Shown: piece by piece, positions 20,468 through 27,886 of the stretch
Numbering within the stretch: the first letter of the stretch is position 1
How the letters are laid out: every line of letters begins with the position of its first letter
From: a virus
Direction: 5' to 3' (one strand)
DNA: 42,234 bases
Virus record (IMG/VR): IMGVR_UViG_3300036770_002276
Span: 1 to 42,234 of that record
Program-made: the position numbers and the translations under genes
Notes under the pieces: model-generated
Seen by the model: the letters and a program-made list of their open reading frames with translations, nothing else
Database searches by the model: none
What the model was told of the DNA's origin: nothing

Positions 20468-21277
20468 TTAGATTTTGATACCTTGGGCCCTTGCCTTTGC
20501 CAGCCATGCCTCCTTGGCGGCGGCAACCGCCGGGTTCATTTCTTTGCCGTTAACCGTTGTAGCGGTATTCGGTTTGCCTGCCGCACCTTGACCGCCATTG
20601 TTCAACTTGTACCGCTTGGTGTCTTTAAGCGTCTTTTCAAACAACTGTTCAGCGGTTAATTGCGAAGTCGTGCCGCCTGTAACGATGTTGCCCTCCATGT
20701 CATAAACAAGCAGCTTGCCGTTCTCCTTGCGAAAATCGTACTTGCCTTGGATTTGCGTCAGCCATACACCTTGCTTAACAATTGCATCTGCGTCATCAAC
20801 CCAGTTGCTGGCATCAAATAAGCGTGTAACCTCGGCCTCGGTTTGCGCTTTTTCAAGTTGTTTAATTGCATCCGACTTGGCATTTTCAACAGCGGCAAGC
20901 AACTCGGCCTCTTTAGCCTTTGCCGCCTCGGTCATTTCACGAAGTTGGTCACGTTCTTTTTTGATTTGCTCAATGTCAGGCTGCGATTTACCAGCCTCAA
21001 TGGCTGCGGCCAACTGCTCGTTTAACGATTGCATCTTGGCTGGCACAAGTTCGACCAGTTCATCGAATGACTTGCCTTTGCCCTCATCACCAATCAATGC
21101 CTTTAGCTTGTTTTCAGCCGTGCCCCTTGCTTTGCCAAATGTAGCGTTGATTTCTTTCAGGTGGGTTTCCCTGTCGATAAAGCGTTCGCCAAGGGCGGTG
21201 CGGATCGTGTCCTCGTTGGCATCTTCGGGTACTTGGATGCCTGTTAGTTTTTCAAAGATTTCCTTATTGATTTCCAT
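20468..21277 (-). CDS. Scaffold-like coiled-coil protein
   Basis: 269 residues. A long helical middle (about 75-150, from QSLNEQLAAAIEAGKS to EAEVTRLF) is typical of phage scaffolding and minor structural gp20-like proteins. A small C-terminal region (FRKENGKLLVYDMEGNIVTGG) and a basic, Ala-rich tail follow. It is encoded between the portal and capsid genes, where a scaffold is expected, and overlaps the preceding gene by 14 bases. Scaffolds guide prohead assembly and then leave. The name rests on position and coiled coil. Confidence 0.7.
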   Translation of the reverse strand: MEINKEIFEKLTGIQVPEDANEDTIRTALGERFIDRETHLKEINATFGKARGTAENKLKALIGDEGKGKSFDELVELVPAKMQSLNEQLAAAIEAGKSQPDIEQIKKERDQLREMTEAAKAKEAELLAAVENAKSDAIKQLEKAQTEAEVTRLFDASNWVDDADAIVKQGVWLTQIQGKYDFRKENGKLLVYDMEGNIVTGGTTSQLTAEQLFEKTLKDTKRYKLNNGGQGAAGKPNTATTVNGKEMNPAVAAAKEAWLAKARAQGIKI

Positions 21278-21662
21278 CGGTCGTTGTTTTAGTGGTTTTT
21301 GTTTTTTTGCTACCTTCTAACTGCGCTTGCAGTTCGGCAATTTTCGCCTGAAGTTCGGCCTCCTTGCGTTCGGCATCGGTTAAGCGGTTTTCAAGCGAAG
21401 TCATTAACTGGCTTTGCTGTTCGGCTTGGTCGATAAACTTGCGGTCAATGTTGTAGCCGTTGAAGTTCTTGGCCTCCCAGTCCTCAACAAGCATGTAGCC
21501 CAATGCGCCAAACTTGGCTTTCATTTCGGCTATTTTCGGCCATGCCCGTTTTGGGATTTCAAGTTTTCTGCCGAAGTTGGCAGGTTTGCCGGGGTTATGT
21601 GTCCGCTCGGCTTGGTGTTTTGCCACACGGATAAAGGTGTAGCTTTCTCGAATTTGCGTCAT
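21264..21662 (-). CDS. Hypothetical coiled-coil protein between portal and scaffold genes
   Basis: 132 residues. The N-terminal half is basic and compact (VAKHQAERTHNPGKPANFGR, LGYMLVEDWEAKNFNG). The C-terminal third is a heptad-type helix (SQLMTSLENRLTDAERKEAE) ending in a Thr/Lys-rich tail. The frame overlaps the scaffold-like gene by 14 bases, which suggests coupled translation and joint action in prohead assembly. No family recognised. Confidence 0.6.
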   Translation of the reverse strand: MTQIRESYTFIRVAKHQAERTHNPGKPANFGRKLEIPKRAWPKIAEMKAKFGALGYMLVEDWEAKNFNGYNIDRKFIDQAEQQSQLMTSLENRLTDAERKEAELQAKIAELQAQLEGSKKTKTTKTTTDGNQ

Positions 21663-21703
21663 ATTTTAGCGTTTATTACGCTAAGTTAAGTTGTTCGGCT
21701 GAC

Positions 21704-23509
21704 TTAGGCAAATCCACCCAATGCCGCTTGACCATCAATTGGTCTGCTTGTAAACGGCTCGGCAATTGAAGTGGCAATCCCAAGAACTATTTCACGTTGC
21801 TGCGCTGTTTCTAACTCATCAAAGTTTTCGTTCTCATCGTATGCCTGATTCAAGATAGTCACGAAACTATTGTGCAGAATAACCTCGGCCTCTGTTGCCG
21901 TGCTGCCCAACATGCCTCGAACGGTCAGGTCATCTTTTGACCATAGCCTGTCAAGTTTGATTTGCAGTTTAATCATTTTCTCAACCTTGGGTGATGCGTT
22001 AAATCTTGTACCGACATATTGGTAAAGCAAAGATGCGACTGCGCTGTCCGGCAACGACTGTTCTTTGGCTGTGCCGATTTCGCTGGTAATGTCCTCGTAG
22101 CTTCTAAAGTTAAACGATGTCGGTACTTGAATGCTTGGCTTTTCAAAGGTCGTACCATAACGCATCCAGCCAATGGCCTCGATTGCCATATCCATCAAAG
22201 CAAATAACTCACGGGCGAATTGCACCATAAAGGTCTGCCATTCTTCTTTCTCAATTTGCTTGCCAGTTGCCGTTGCCGAATTAGCTTGTTCGGGCTCGAA
22301 GAACATACCAAACGCTGACCGCCGTCTTGCTTCAATTTGGTCGCTGGTGTACTTTAGAATTTCGCTTGGGGGTGCAGCAAACTGAACGGGCGGCGACATG
22401 GCCAGTTGATTGGTTTCGCCCATTCTGGTTGTGGCCGCTACCTCGTATATCCCCGTTGGGCTGTGGTTTAGGTTCTTGCCTGTGCCGTTACACTTGCCGC
22501 AGGCAGAATAGCCGTTTGATTCGTTGTTCCAAACCTGACCGCCATCGCAGCCAGCGGCATCGCATCTATCAACTACGGCAATAATAATCGGGAAAGCCAA
22601 ACGATAGGTTGACATCATTAAATTACTTTCCAAGCGAATGACCGTGTTTAAGTGTGGGATTGCATCGGCAAAGGCAGACCGATATAAAACCTCGCCATCC
22701 TTCATCTCAGGCTTGCCGCCAAGTTTCCATGCTGGCAGATACCCCCAGCCATGCCGAAATACTTCGACCACTTCAAAGGTCAGGTTACCTTTTGCATCTT
22801 TGCCATTAACGTAGGCTTCGTAAATAGATAGCTTATCAACGTACTTAAAGCCCATTTTATCACCGTCCTTGCCGTTCCAAAGTAGCGCATACTCCCCAGC
22901 CTTGTAGCCAGCGATATACTTTTCCTCATAGATTTTGGCAACTGGCGAAATTAACTCGGACTGGTCAACCACTTCGTATTCGTTGCCTTCTTCATCAATG
23001 GCCGTTTTCATCGGCAGATATTCAGGGCAAACAAGTAACAACTGGTTAGGGTAATTTATCTTGCGCTCACGAACGATGTCGAAAAAGTAGGCTTCGATGC
23101 TGTAATACTCAGGGTAAAGCCCATAAAAATACTCCTTCTGCTCATCATTCGGCCACTCAATAGAATAGTTTTGACTATTGGCAACGGCCTTGGTTCTGTT
23201 CAATGCCCGATTCCATTCGGTGTTGGTCGTAGGTTCATAAAGCCCCTTTTGATATTCCCATTCTTCAGGTTGCTGGTTTGGTGCTTTTGACCGAAGGATT
23301 TCGTAGGGAAATTGGTTGGCCTCAGCATGAACACAAACGGCGTTATGTTCACGGATCGTGTACTCGTATATTTCGGTGAACTCAGGTAAACTTTCGTAGT
23401 ATGCCTCAGTTTGAAAGGTCTTATCGTACTTACTCGGCATCCCAATGATGCTGCGCTTTTTACGAATTTCTTTTGCTGCGTGGTCAATTAGGGCGAAAAT
23501 ATCTGCCAT
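21704..23509 (-). CDS. Portal protein with embedded zinc-finger insertion
   Basis: 601 residues, in the upper size range for portals. The upstream half is an alpha/beta wing; a conserved helical stem lies around AIPHLNTVIRLESNLMMSTY (283-302), followed by PPSEILKYTSDQIEARRRSAFGMF. At 316-340 there is an unusual insertion with two Cys pairs (CDAAGC and CGKC) and a DnaJ-like CGKCNGTG turn, predicted to bind zinc. The portal is the dodecameric ring through which DNA enters. The gene begins 30 bases after the glycosyltransferase stop. Confidence 0.8.
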   Translation of the reverse strand: MADIFALIDHAAKEIRKKRSIIGMPSKYDKTFQTEAYYESLPEFTEIYEYTIREHNAVCVHAEANQFPYEILRSKAPNQQPEEWEYQKGLYEPTTNTEWNRALNRTKAVANSQNYSIEWPNDEQKEYFYGLYPEYYSIEAYFFDIVRERKINYPNQLLLVCPEYLPMKTAIDEEGNEYEVVDQSELISPVAKIYEEKYIAGYKAGEYALLWNGKDGDKMGFKYVDKLSIYEAYVNGKDAKGNLTFEVVEVFRHGWGYLPAWKLGGKPEMKDGEVLYRSAFADAIPHLNTVIRLESNLMMSTYRLAFPIIIAVVDRCDAAGCDGGQVWNNESNGYSACGKCNGTGKNLNHSPTGIYEVAATTRMGETNQLAMSPPVQFAAPPSEILKYTSDQIEARRRSAFGMFFEPEQANSATATGKQIEKEEWQTFMVQFARELFALMDMAIEAIGWMRYGTTFEKPSIQVPTSFNFRSYEDITSEIGTAKEQSLPDSAVASLLYQYVGTRFNASPKVEKMIKLQIKLDRLWSKDDLTVRGMLGSTATEAEVILHNSFVTILNQAYDENENFDELETAQQREIVLGIATSIAEPFTSRPIDGQAALGGFA

Positions 23510-23539
23510 GTGGCTTGTTTTTTGATAAAAATACGCAAT

Positions 23540-25297
23540 CTACCTTATATGCTTCAAAAGTTCTTTTAATGGTAGCCTAATGACCGCATCGGTGTAGTCG
23601 TGATGGCCAGCCAAAATCAGGCAATTGCCATCGGCATCAATCTCCAAATGGCTTGGGAATGTCACGAAATCCAGCATCGGCTTTCGCCAAGTATGCGGTG
23701 CTGGGGGTATGTCTTTACTATCCACAAAAGTAGCCTTCCAAAGCGGCGTTCTTGACCATCGCAAAGCCTTGAACGGCGGCTTGGCCTCCAACTCCATAAG
23801 CCCGGCCCAGTATAAATTGATAGCGTTCACCCTCTGCCGAACGTGAAAGATGGTGTAAAGTTTACCGCCATGCTCAACTAACTGTGTGCCTCCCCTGATA
23901 TGCCCCCGTGTCAAGGTCGGTATTTCGGTTTGGTATTCAGCAATTGGTTCGCCAAGGTCATACTTAACAACGTGGCCGGGCGCATAAAGAACGTGAAGGC
24001 GCCCATCGTAAACAAACGGTGACCAGTTTTTTTCTCGGCCATCGTGGTCTTTCGGTCTGCTTGCTGGGGGTTTCATCTGCCAACATTCTTGCGTGTCGAT
24101 ATACCCAAAGTACATCTTGCCCCCATCGTTGAAAACTAATGCTGGCCGCCCGTTAAACTCAAAGCATCGGGAATCTTCGGCATGCCCGTTTTCGGTCTTG
24201 AACTTTAGCAACTGCGGTGTTGAAAGGTTGCCGTCCGCCCAATCCATAATCGCCAATTTGCGGTCAGTAAAAAACTTGGGTTTGTCAAGCCTTACAACAT
24301 ACTTGCCCTGAACAATTGACCCATTGAAAGCGTTAGTGAAAGGCTTGGGTGCAGCCTTGCCGTATGGTAACAACTTCATCTCAGGTGTCAACGCTGGCAC
24401 AATAGCATCGTAGTGGATCCTGCGAACATCGGCCGCTGGCTTTTTGGTCGGCTTGCTTACGGCAAACTTGGCCTTCATCAGGTGATGCGATTTGCTGGCG
24501 GTAGAACTGCCGTACAATTGTTTTTCACAATAGGCCACAATCCGGTCATACATATCATAGGTGTATCGGGCTTCGGTGCTGTACTGCCCATAACACCCAA
24601 CGAAGTAATGGCTTTTTCTCAGTTCGCCAATGTCGGGCCGCTTGGCCTTAAACTGCACGGGCAACATCCCAAGGTCAGCGTTTATTTGCGTTTGAGCCAA
24701 GGCCACATTGAAAGCCAATTCATCGGGGAAACTATGCCCCCAGTGTTTCGTTGCCAAATGTTCACGGTAGTTCGCCTTGGCGTTCGCCCAAAACTTGGCA
24801 GCCTTGTCGGTCTTTCGCCAGTAGATGAACGAAGAATTGATTTCAGGTATTTCGCCTTCACTTGGCAGATTGTATTCGGCCTTCACATCAGGCAACGGCA
24901 ACCAAAGGCACGGCCATTTGTCGGCAGTTAGCGGCGATTTGCTAACCACTTGCGTAGCAATATCAAAACCAGCGCAAGCCTCCCATAAGGTCTGCAGTTC
25001 TTGTACAGCCACGCCATCAATATCAAGGTACATCGTTTCATCATACGGCGAATAAAGGTCTAAATGCAGTTTAAATTTGCCGGGTGCGATTCGTCCAGTA
25101 GCATCGTTCAAGTGTTCATTGTTAATAGAAACAACCTTGTCGATATACTTGCGTTCACGTTCAGGCAGTAGGTTAATATCACCAACAATTGAAATGGGTA
25201 CGTCAGGTGAAAAATGCGCCAGCGAATTCACCATATTTTTCGCCCATTGGCCGTAGCTTGAATTGCCTGATAAGAAAATTAAATAGCCTTTTTTCAT
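23540..25297 (-). CDS. Glycosyltransferase fused to GH130-like five-bladed propeller
   Basis: 585 residues in two parts. Residues 1-250 look like a GT-A glycosyltransferase of the GT8-like type, with DID at 92-94 (metal/nucleotide-sugar site), SSFIYW (155-160) and a late SHYFVGCYG. Residues 330-585 carry the GH43/GH130-like propeller marks in the right order: EDSRCFEFNGRPAL (an EDPR-type box, 374-), EKNWSPF (422-428), RGGTQLV (468-474) and AGHHDYTDAV (563-572). The family is known for mannoside phosphorylases and hydrolases. Substrate unknown; it lies between an accessory block and the portal gene, so particle or host-glycan modification is likely. Confidence 0.82.
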   Translation of the reverse strand: MKKGYLIFLSGNSSYGQWAKNMVNSLAHFSPDVPISIVGDINLLPERERKYIDKVVSINNEHLNDATGRIAPGKFKLHLDLYSPYDETMYLDIDGVAVQELQTLWEACAGFDIATQVVSKSPLTADKWPCLWLPLPDVKAEYNLPSEGEIPEINSSFIYWRKTDKAAKFWANAKANYREHLATKHWGHSFPDELAFNVALAQTQINADLGMLPVQFKAKRPDIGELRKSHYFVGCYGQYSTEARYTYDMYDRIVAYCEKQLYGSSTASKSHHLMKAKFAVSKPTKKPAADVRRIHYDAIVPALTPEMKLLPYGKAAPKPFTNAFNGSIVQGKYVVRLDKPKFFTDRKLAIMDWADGNLSTPQLLKFKTENGHAEDSRCFEFNGRPALVFNDGGKMYFGYIDTQECWQMKPPASRPKDHDGREKNWSPFVYDGRLHVLYAPGHVVKYDLGEPIAEYQTEIPTLTRGHIRGGTQLVEHGGKLYTIFHVRQRVNAINLYWAGLMELEAKPPFKALRWSRTPLWKATFVDSKDIPPAPHTWRKPMLDFVTFPSHLEIDADGNCLILAGHHDYTDAVIRLPLKELLKHIR

Positions 25298-25311
25298 GGC
25301 TTAAAGGTAAA

Positions 25312-25334
25312 GAAAAAGCCCCATCGCTGGGGCT
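25312..25334 (-). terminator. Rho-independent terminator after the nuclease-like gene
   Basis: Minus-strand stem AGCCCC / GGGGCT with loop AGCGAT, followed by TTTTTC. It lies 11 bases past the stop of the gene at 25345-25800 and 15 bases before the glycosyltransferase start. Confidence 0.8.
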
Positions 25335-25344
25335 GATTCGGGTT

Positions 25345-25800
25345 CTAAAAATTGTTAGACTGCAAAGGCACTTCAAAAAATTTGCACTTTTCTTTTGGCA
25401 CATGATAAAACACGTCAGGGCCTTTTGTGCTATTTCGATTCACTTCTTTTTTTGTGCAATATTCATCCTTAAAAATATGTTGTGAATTACAAAGAACAGC
25501 ACCCGATGTTTCGGCACAAAGTATTACATACCAAAAACTGACTGGGTATTTCGATTTTCTTCCCAAGAAACTGACACTTTCAAATTTAAAATCATTTTGG
25601 CAAGTAAATTCATAGCCAACTTTACATTCAACTTCAAAATAATGGGTTTTGCCATTAAGTTCACATATAATGTCAATGCTGTAATTTTCTTCTTTATCGA
25701 TAATTTTAAAGCCCTTTGCCTGTAAAAAACTGCACAGCCTTTCTTTTGCAGCCTCATCGTATTTTCTATAATCGTCTTCACTAAATGTAGATACCTTCAT
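25345..25800 (-). CDS. PD-(D/E)xK nuclease-like accessory protein
   Basis: 151 residues. An N-terminal helix (YDEAAKERLCSFLQAKGF) is followed by IDIICELNGKTHYFEVECK, which fits the D-x(n)-ExK core of the PD-(D/E)xK fold (Asp about 43, Glu and Lys about 57-59). The rest is a strand-rich region with several Cys. The gene is AT-rich, ends in its own terminator, and stands apart from the structural genes beside it. It might be a restriction-like or anti-host nuclease, or a structural relative without activity. Confidence in the fold is moderate, in the function low. Confidence 0.6.
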   Translation of the reverse strand: MKVSTFSEDDYRKYDEAAKERLCSFLQAKGFKIIDKEENYSIDIICELNGKTHYFEVECKVGYEFTCQNDFKFESVSFLGRKSKYPVSFWYVILCAETSGAVLCNSQHIFKDEYCTKKEVNRNSTKGPDVFYHVPKEKCKFFEVPLQSNNF

Positions 25801-25844
25801 TTCTAAAAAATGTAACTATATAACTTTACTTTTTACTCATTTTG

Positions 25845-26100
25845 TAAAGGTGTGGCTTGACTGGTGTAGGCAATCCTAAAGCCCACCATTATCCAAAATC
25901 CATGTTAATTTATCGACCATAAATTGCGCTTCTGAACGCTTGCCGTCCCAATAAGCATACTGTGCATCACCCAGTATAAAGAAATCACGGTTGTACTCAA
26001 ATGAAACTACCCTAAGCTCCATTTCTTTGATTAATTCTTTCAGTAATTCTTCTTGCATTCTATTAAGTGTTATTGGTTTTTTAAAGGTGTGGCTTGACTG
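25845..26100. repeat. 19-base direct repeat flanking a small gene
   Basis: TAAAGGTGTGGCTTGACTG occurs at 25845-25863 and at 26082-26100. The 218 bases between hold the 60-residue gene (25876-26058). The right copy encodes the last codons of the 96-residue gene upstream in transcription; the left copy is non-coding. This looks like the scar of a duplication or insertion. Confidence 0.7.
25876..26058 (-). CDS. Small hypothetical protein between direct repeats
   Basis: 60 residues, acidic and helical: MQEELLKELIKEMELRVVSFEYNR-type opening, then YAYWDGKRSEAQFMVDKLTWIL. The body reads like a small single-domain helical protein. No family recognised. It lies exactly between the two copies of the 19-base direct repeat and was probably gained with them. 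Confidence 0.55.
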   Translation of the reverse strand: MQEELLKELIKEMELRVVSFEYNRDFFILGDAQYAYWDGKRSEAQFMVDKLTWILDNGGL

Positions 26101-26360
26101 TTAAAAGCATCAACAATCGCTTCCAAATGGGTTAAATCTTTAATCTTTCTGCGTTCAAAGATCTGCCCATCTTCGGGGTCAATCACCAGCACCTCGCAAA
26201 GCCTTGTAGCCTGATTCCAGTCCAGCATCAGCGTTGGCGTAAGCATCTTTGTGAAGATTGTGTACGGGTAGCCGTGCATTTTTTCAAACACACTATCGTG
26301 CCCGTCTTCGGCCGTGAAGCCAAGGGCTTTGATGTCGCAGTAGTTAATTTGTTGTTGCAT
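26070..26360 (-). CDS. Small hypothetical accessory protein
   Basis: 96 residues from the ATG at 26360 (MQQQINYCDIKALGFTAEDG). The open frame extends upstream, but that part runs through the terminator at 26383-26402 and is not protein-like. Contents are DSVFEKMHGYPYTIFTKML, MLDWNQATRLCEVLVID and DGQIFERRKIKDLTHLEAIV, an alternating strand/helix pattern of a small alpha/beta protein. No family recognised. The C-terminal codons contain one copy of the 19-base repeat. Confidence 0.6.
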   Translation of the reverse strand: MQQQINYCDIKALGFTAEDGHDSVFEKMHGYPYTIFTKMLTPTLMLDWNQATRLCEVLVIDPEDGQIFERRKIKDLTHLEAIVDAFNSQATPLKNQ

Positions 26361-26382
26361 GGGGTTGCTGGTTAAGATTAAA

Positions 26383-26402
26383 AGGGGCGGTTGCCCGCCC
26401 CT
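26383..26402 (-). terminator. Rho-independent terminator after the 110-residue gene
   Basis: Perfect stem AGGGGCGG / CCGCCCCT with a GCAA loop on the minus strand, followed by TTTAAT. It lies just past the stop at 26411 and 23 bases before the next start, so downstream expression would be partly read-through. Confidence 0.75.
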
Positions 26403-26410
26403 GTTTGGTT

Positions 26411-26743
26411 TTACTTTACTACTTCGTTCCTGGAAGGATTTGAACAAATTATTGAGTAGGCGAACGGATTTTCGCCGTTTTTGTGGGCTTGGATAATGCC
26501 CATATCTTCATCTGTAGGTAGTGGTTTTTGCCATCCCAACGCAAACCCCATTCTTTTAATCTTGTCAAATGATTTTTTTCTGTCGCTTTCTTTAGTAAAA
26601 GAAAGAAACCTTTCACCGTTAATGGTTATGTAGTTATTGTCAACACCATTTTCCCATTGAAAGTCAAAACCCATAATGTCATTTTCATTTAGGTTTAGGT
26701 TTCTGATTTCTGCTGCTGTTAATACGCTGTTTGAAGTTTTCAT
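26411..26743 (-). CDS. Small hypothetical accessory protein
   Basis: 110 residues from ATG 26743 (MKTSNSVLTAAEIRNLNLNEND). The upstream extension of the open frame covers the promoter and is not used. It contains FDFQWENGVDNNYITINGERFL and a helical part KKSFDKIKRMGFALGW, with a C-terminal strand. It is the first gene behind a cassette promoter, tandem repeat and UUCG terminator. Function unknown. Confidence 0.6.
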   Translation of the reverse strand: MKTSNSVLTAAEIRNLNLNENDIMGFDFQWENGVDNNYITINGERFLSFTKESDRKKSFDKIKRMGFALGWQKPLPTDEDMGIIQAHKNGENPFAYSIICSNPSRNEVVK

Positions 26744-26779
26744 AATTGTGTGTGTTTGTGTGTGTGAATTATTGTACTG

Positions 26780-26806
26780 CAATAGTAAAAAGAATATCAA
26801 TACAAA
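26780..26806 (-). promoter_or_regulatory. Cassette promoter ahead of the 110-residue gene
   Basis: Minus strand: TTTG, 15 bases with GTATTGATATT-like sequence, then TACTATTG (one mismatch to TAnnTTTG) and CAGTAC. The spacer is almost the same as at 12004-12032, implying common descent. Confidence 0.5.
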
Positions 26807-26836
26807 AATCAAGTTTACTGAAATGCCCCCACTATT

Positions 26837-26855
26837 TTAACACTTTTTAACACTT
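26837..26855. repeat. Tandem TTAACACTT repeat (possible operator)
   Basis: TTAACACTTTTTAACACTT on the plus strand, an exact copy of the element at 12039-12057 and in the same orientation, between terminator 26862-26885 and promoter 26780-26806. Confidence 0.55.
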
Positions 26856-26861
26856 GGCAAC

Positions 26862-26885
26862 AAAAAAGCCCCACCGAAGTGAGGC
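26862..26885 (-). terminator. UUCG-loop terminator after the putative tail tube gene
   Basis: Minus-strand stem GCCTCAC / GTGGGGC around a TTCG loop, followed by six T, 26 bases past the stop at 26912. Sequence is close to the terminators at 20319-20343 and 19599-19623. Confidence 0.82.
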
Positions 26886-26911
26886 CCTTTTGATAACCAT
26901 GAAAACAACGC

Positions 26912-27442
26912 TTATTCAAAGATGCCTACAGGGGCATTGTAAAGAACTGGGAATTCATTTGGGGCAGATTGCCAACCGAAGGTAACAATGTACTGCTGAA
27001 CATCATTCTCATCAGCTTTGGCGGGTTTTGCGATGCAACGAACAGGCTGCTCAACTACACGAATTTCATCCTCCTCGTAGTAGAACCAAGCCAATTTGTA
27101 TTTGCCGATCGTGTTCAAAGTTTCGTAGAAGCTGTCGTTGCTGCTATCTACGTTCGCATCCATCACGCTTAAGGTGTGGTTGAACTTGGTCAAGATGTCG
27201 GGCGTACCTCTCCGTGGGTTGCTGATAGTAACCTCCTCAGCTTCGGGGTAGTTTGCCTTGATTTCTTTGATAATGGCAACATCACCAGCGGCGATAGCAG
27301 CAGTCCACTCAGCAGCATCGGTGTAGTCAAGAAAGGTGTAATCGTTGTCAATTACAGCAACGGCAGAAATGCCCGTAAGCCTGTTTACTTCGCAGACGTT
27401 TTCGCTGTAAACGGGTAAGTTGTCGAAACAAGAATAACTCAT
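26912..27442 (-). CDS. Putative tail tube / structural protein
   Basis: 176 residues, acidic and soluble. Strand-rich pattern with TGISAVAVIDNDYTFLD near the start, DSFYETLNTIGKYKLAWFYYE in the middle and QQYIVTFGWQSAPNEFPVLYN near the C-terminus, which resembles small tail tube proteins of Bacteroidota phages. It has its own promoter (27465-27472) and its own terminator, fitting a gene expressed at high level. Its exact role is not proven by the sequence; a head decoration protein is possible. Confidence 0.5.
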   Translation of the reverse strand: MSYSCFDNLPVYSENVCEVNRLTGISAVAVIDNDYTFLDYTDAAEWTAAIAAGDVAIIKEIKANYPEAEEVTISNPRRGTPDILTKFNHTLSVMDANVDSSNDSFYETLNTIGKYKLAWFYYEEDEIRVVEQPVRCIAKPAKADENDVQQYIVTFGWQSAPNEFPVLYNAPVGIFE

Positions 27443-27464
27443 AGTTTTTTATTTAAAGTTTATC

Positions 27465-27472
27465 AAAGTTAC
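27465..27472 (-). promoter_or_regulatory. -7 box of the minus promoter in the divergent region
   Basis: TAACTTTG on the minus strand, a perfect -7 element 23 bases before the ATG at 27442. The -33 region has no clear TTTG. It mirrors the identical box on the plus strand at 27514-27521. Confidence 0.5.
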
Positions 27473-27513
27473 CAATGCCGCCTCATACTTTCGTTTAATT
27501 GTCGTTATAATGC

Positions 27514-27521
27514 TAACTTTG
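27514..27521 (+). promoter_or_regulatory. -7 box of the plus promoter for regulator and glycosyltransferase
   Basis: TAACTTTG on the plus strand, 5 bases before the ATG at 27527. With a start of transcription 5-8 bases past the box, the mRNA would begin at or next to the AUG, so it would be leaderless. Same sequence, opposite orientation, as 27465-27472. Confidence 0.5.
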
Positions 27522-27526
27522 TCGCT

Positions 27527-27886
27527 ATGGACATCAGCCATTTGTCGCTTGCTGAACTTTTTGACCTTAAATCTGCGGTGAATAAGGCTATAAATCACCG
27601 CATTTCATCCGCTGCCGATGACTTTATTTGGCAACTTTGCGCCCATTACGGTGTTGATTTGAGCCAATTCAAGCAAGCAAGTAGGCGGCAGTATGCGGAT
27701 ATTAAGCGAATCGCATCGTACTACTTCGTTTCAATGAAAGGCTTAAGCCAATCCGAAGCGGCAGAAATAATCGGCATCAGTCGGGTAACGGTTGCCCAGC
27801 ACGTGGCCAAAGTTCAACATTACAAGCGTTCAATCCCCGGCAAATGGTTTGCCATATTCAACACAATTCAATCAGTAACAAAATGA
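27527..27886 (+). CDS. DnaA domain IV-type helix-turn-helix protein
   Basis: 119 residues. After an N-terminal helical segment, residues 50-100 match the DnaA C-terminal DNA-binding layout: SRRQYADIKRIASYYF, GLSQSEAAEIIG and SRVTVAQHVAKV, where TVxxH corresponds to the DnaA-box-reading helix. It lacks an ATPase. It is the first gene of the small plus-strand operon and lies next to mirrored promoters, so it could autoregulate this region. It overlaps the glycosyltransferase start as ATGA. Confidence 0.75.
   Translation: MDISHLSLAELFDLKSAVNKAINHRISSAADDFIWQLCAHYGVDLSQFKQASRRQYADIKRIASYYFVSMKGLSQSEAAEIIGISRVTVAQHVAKVQHYKRSIPGKWFAIFNTIQSVTK

Noticed and set aside
26383-26447. N-terminal extension of the 96-residue protein to 26447
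   Set aside because: The extension would be translated from the terminator hairpin at 26383-26402 and overlaps the preceding gene; the ATG at 26360 is a better start.
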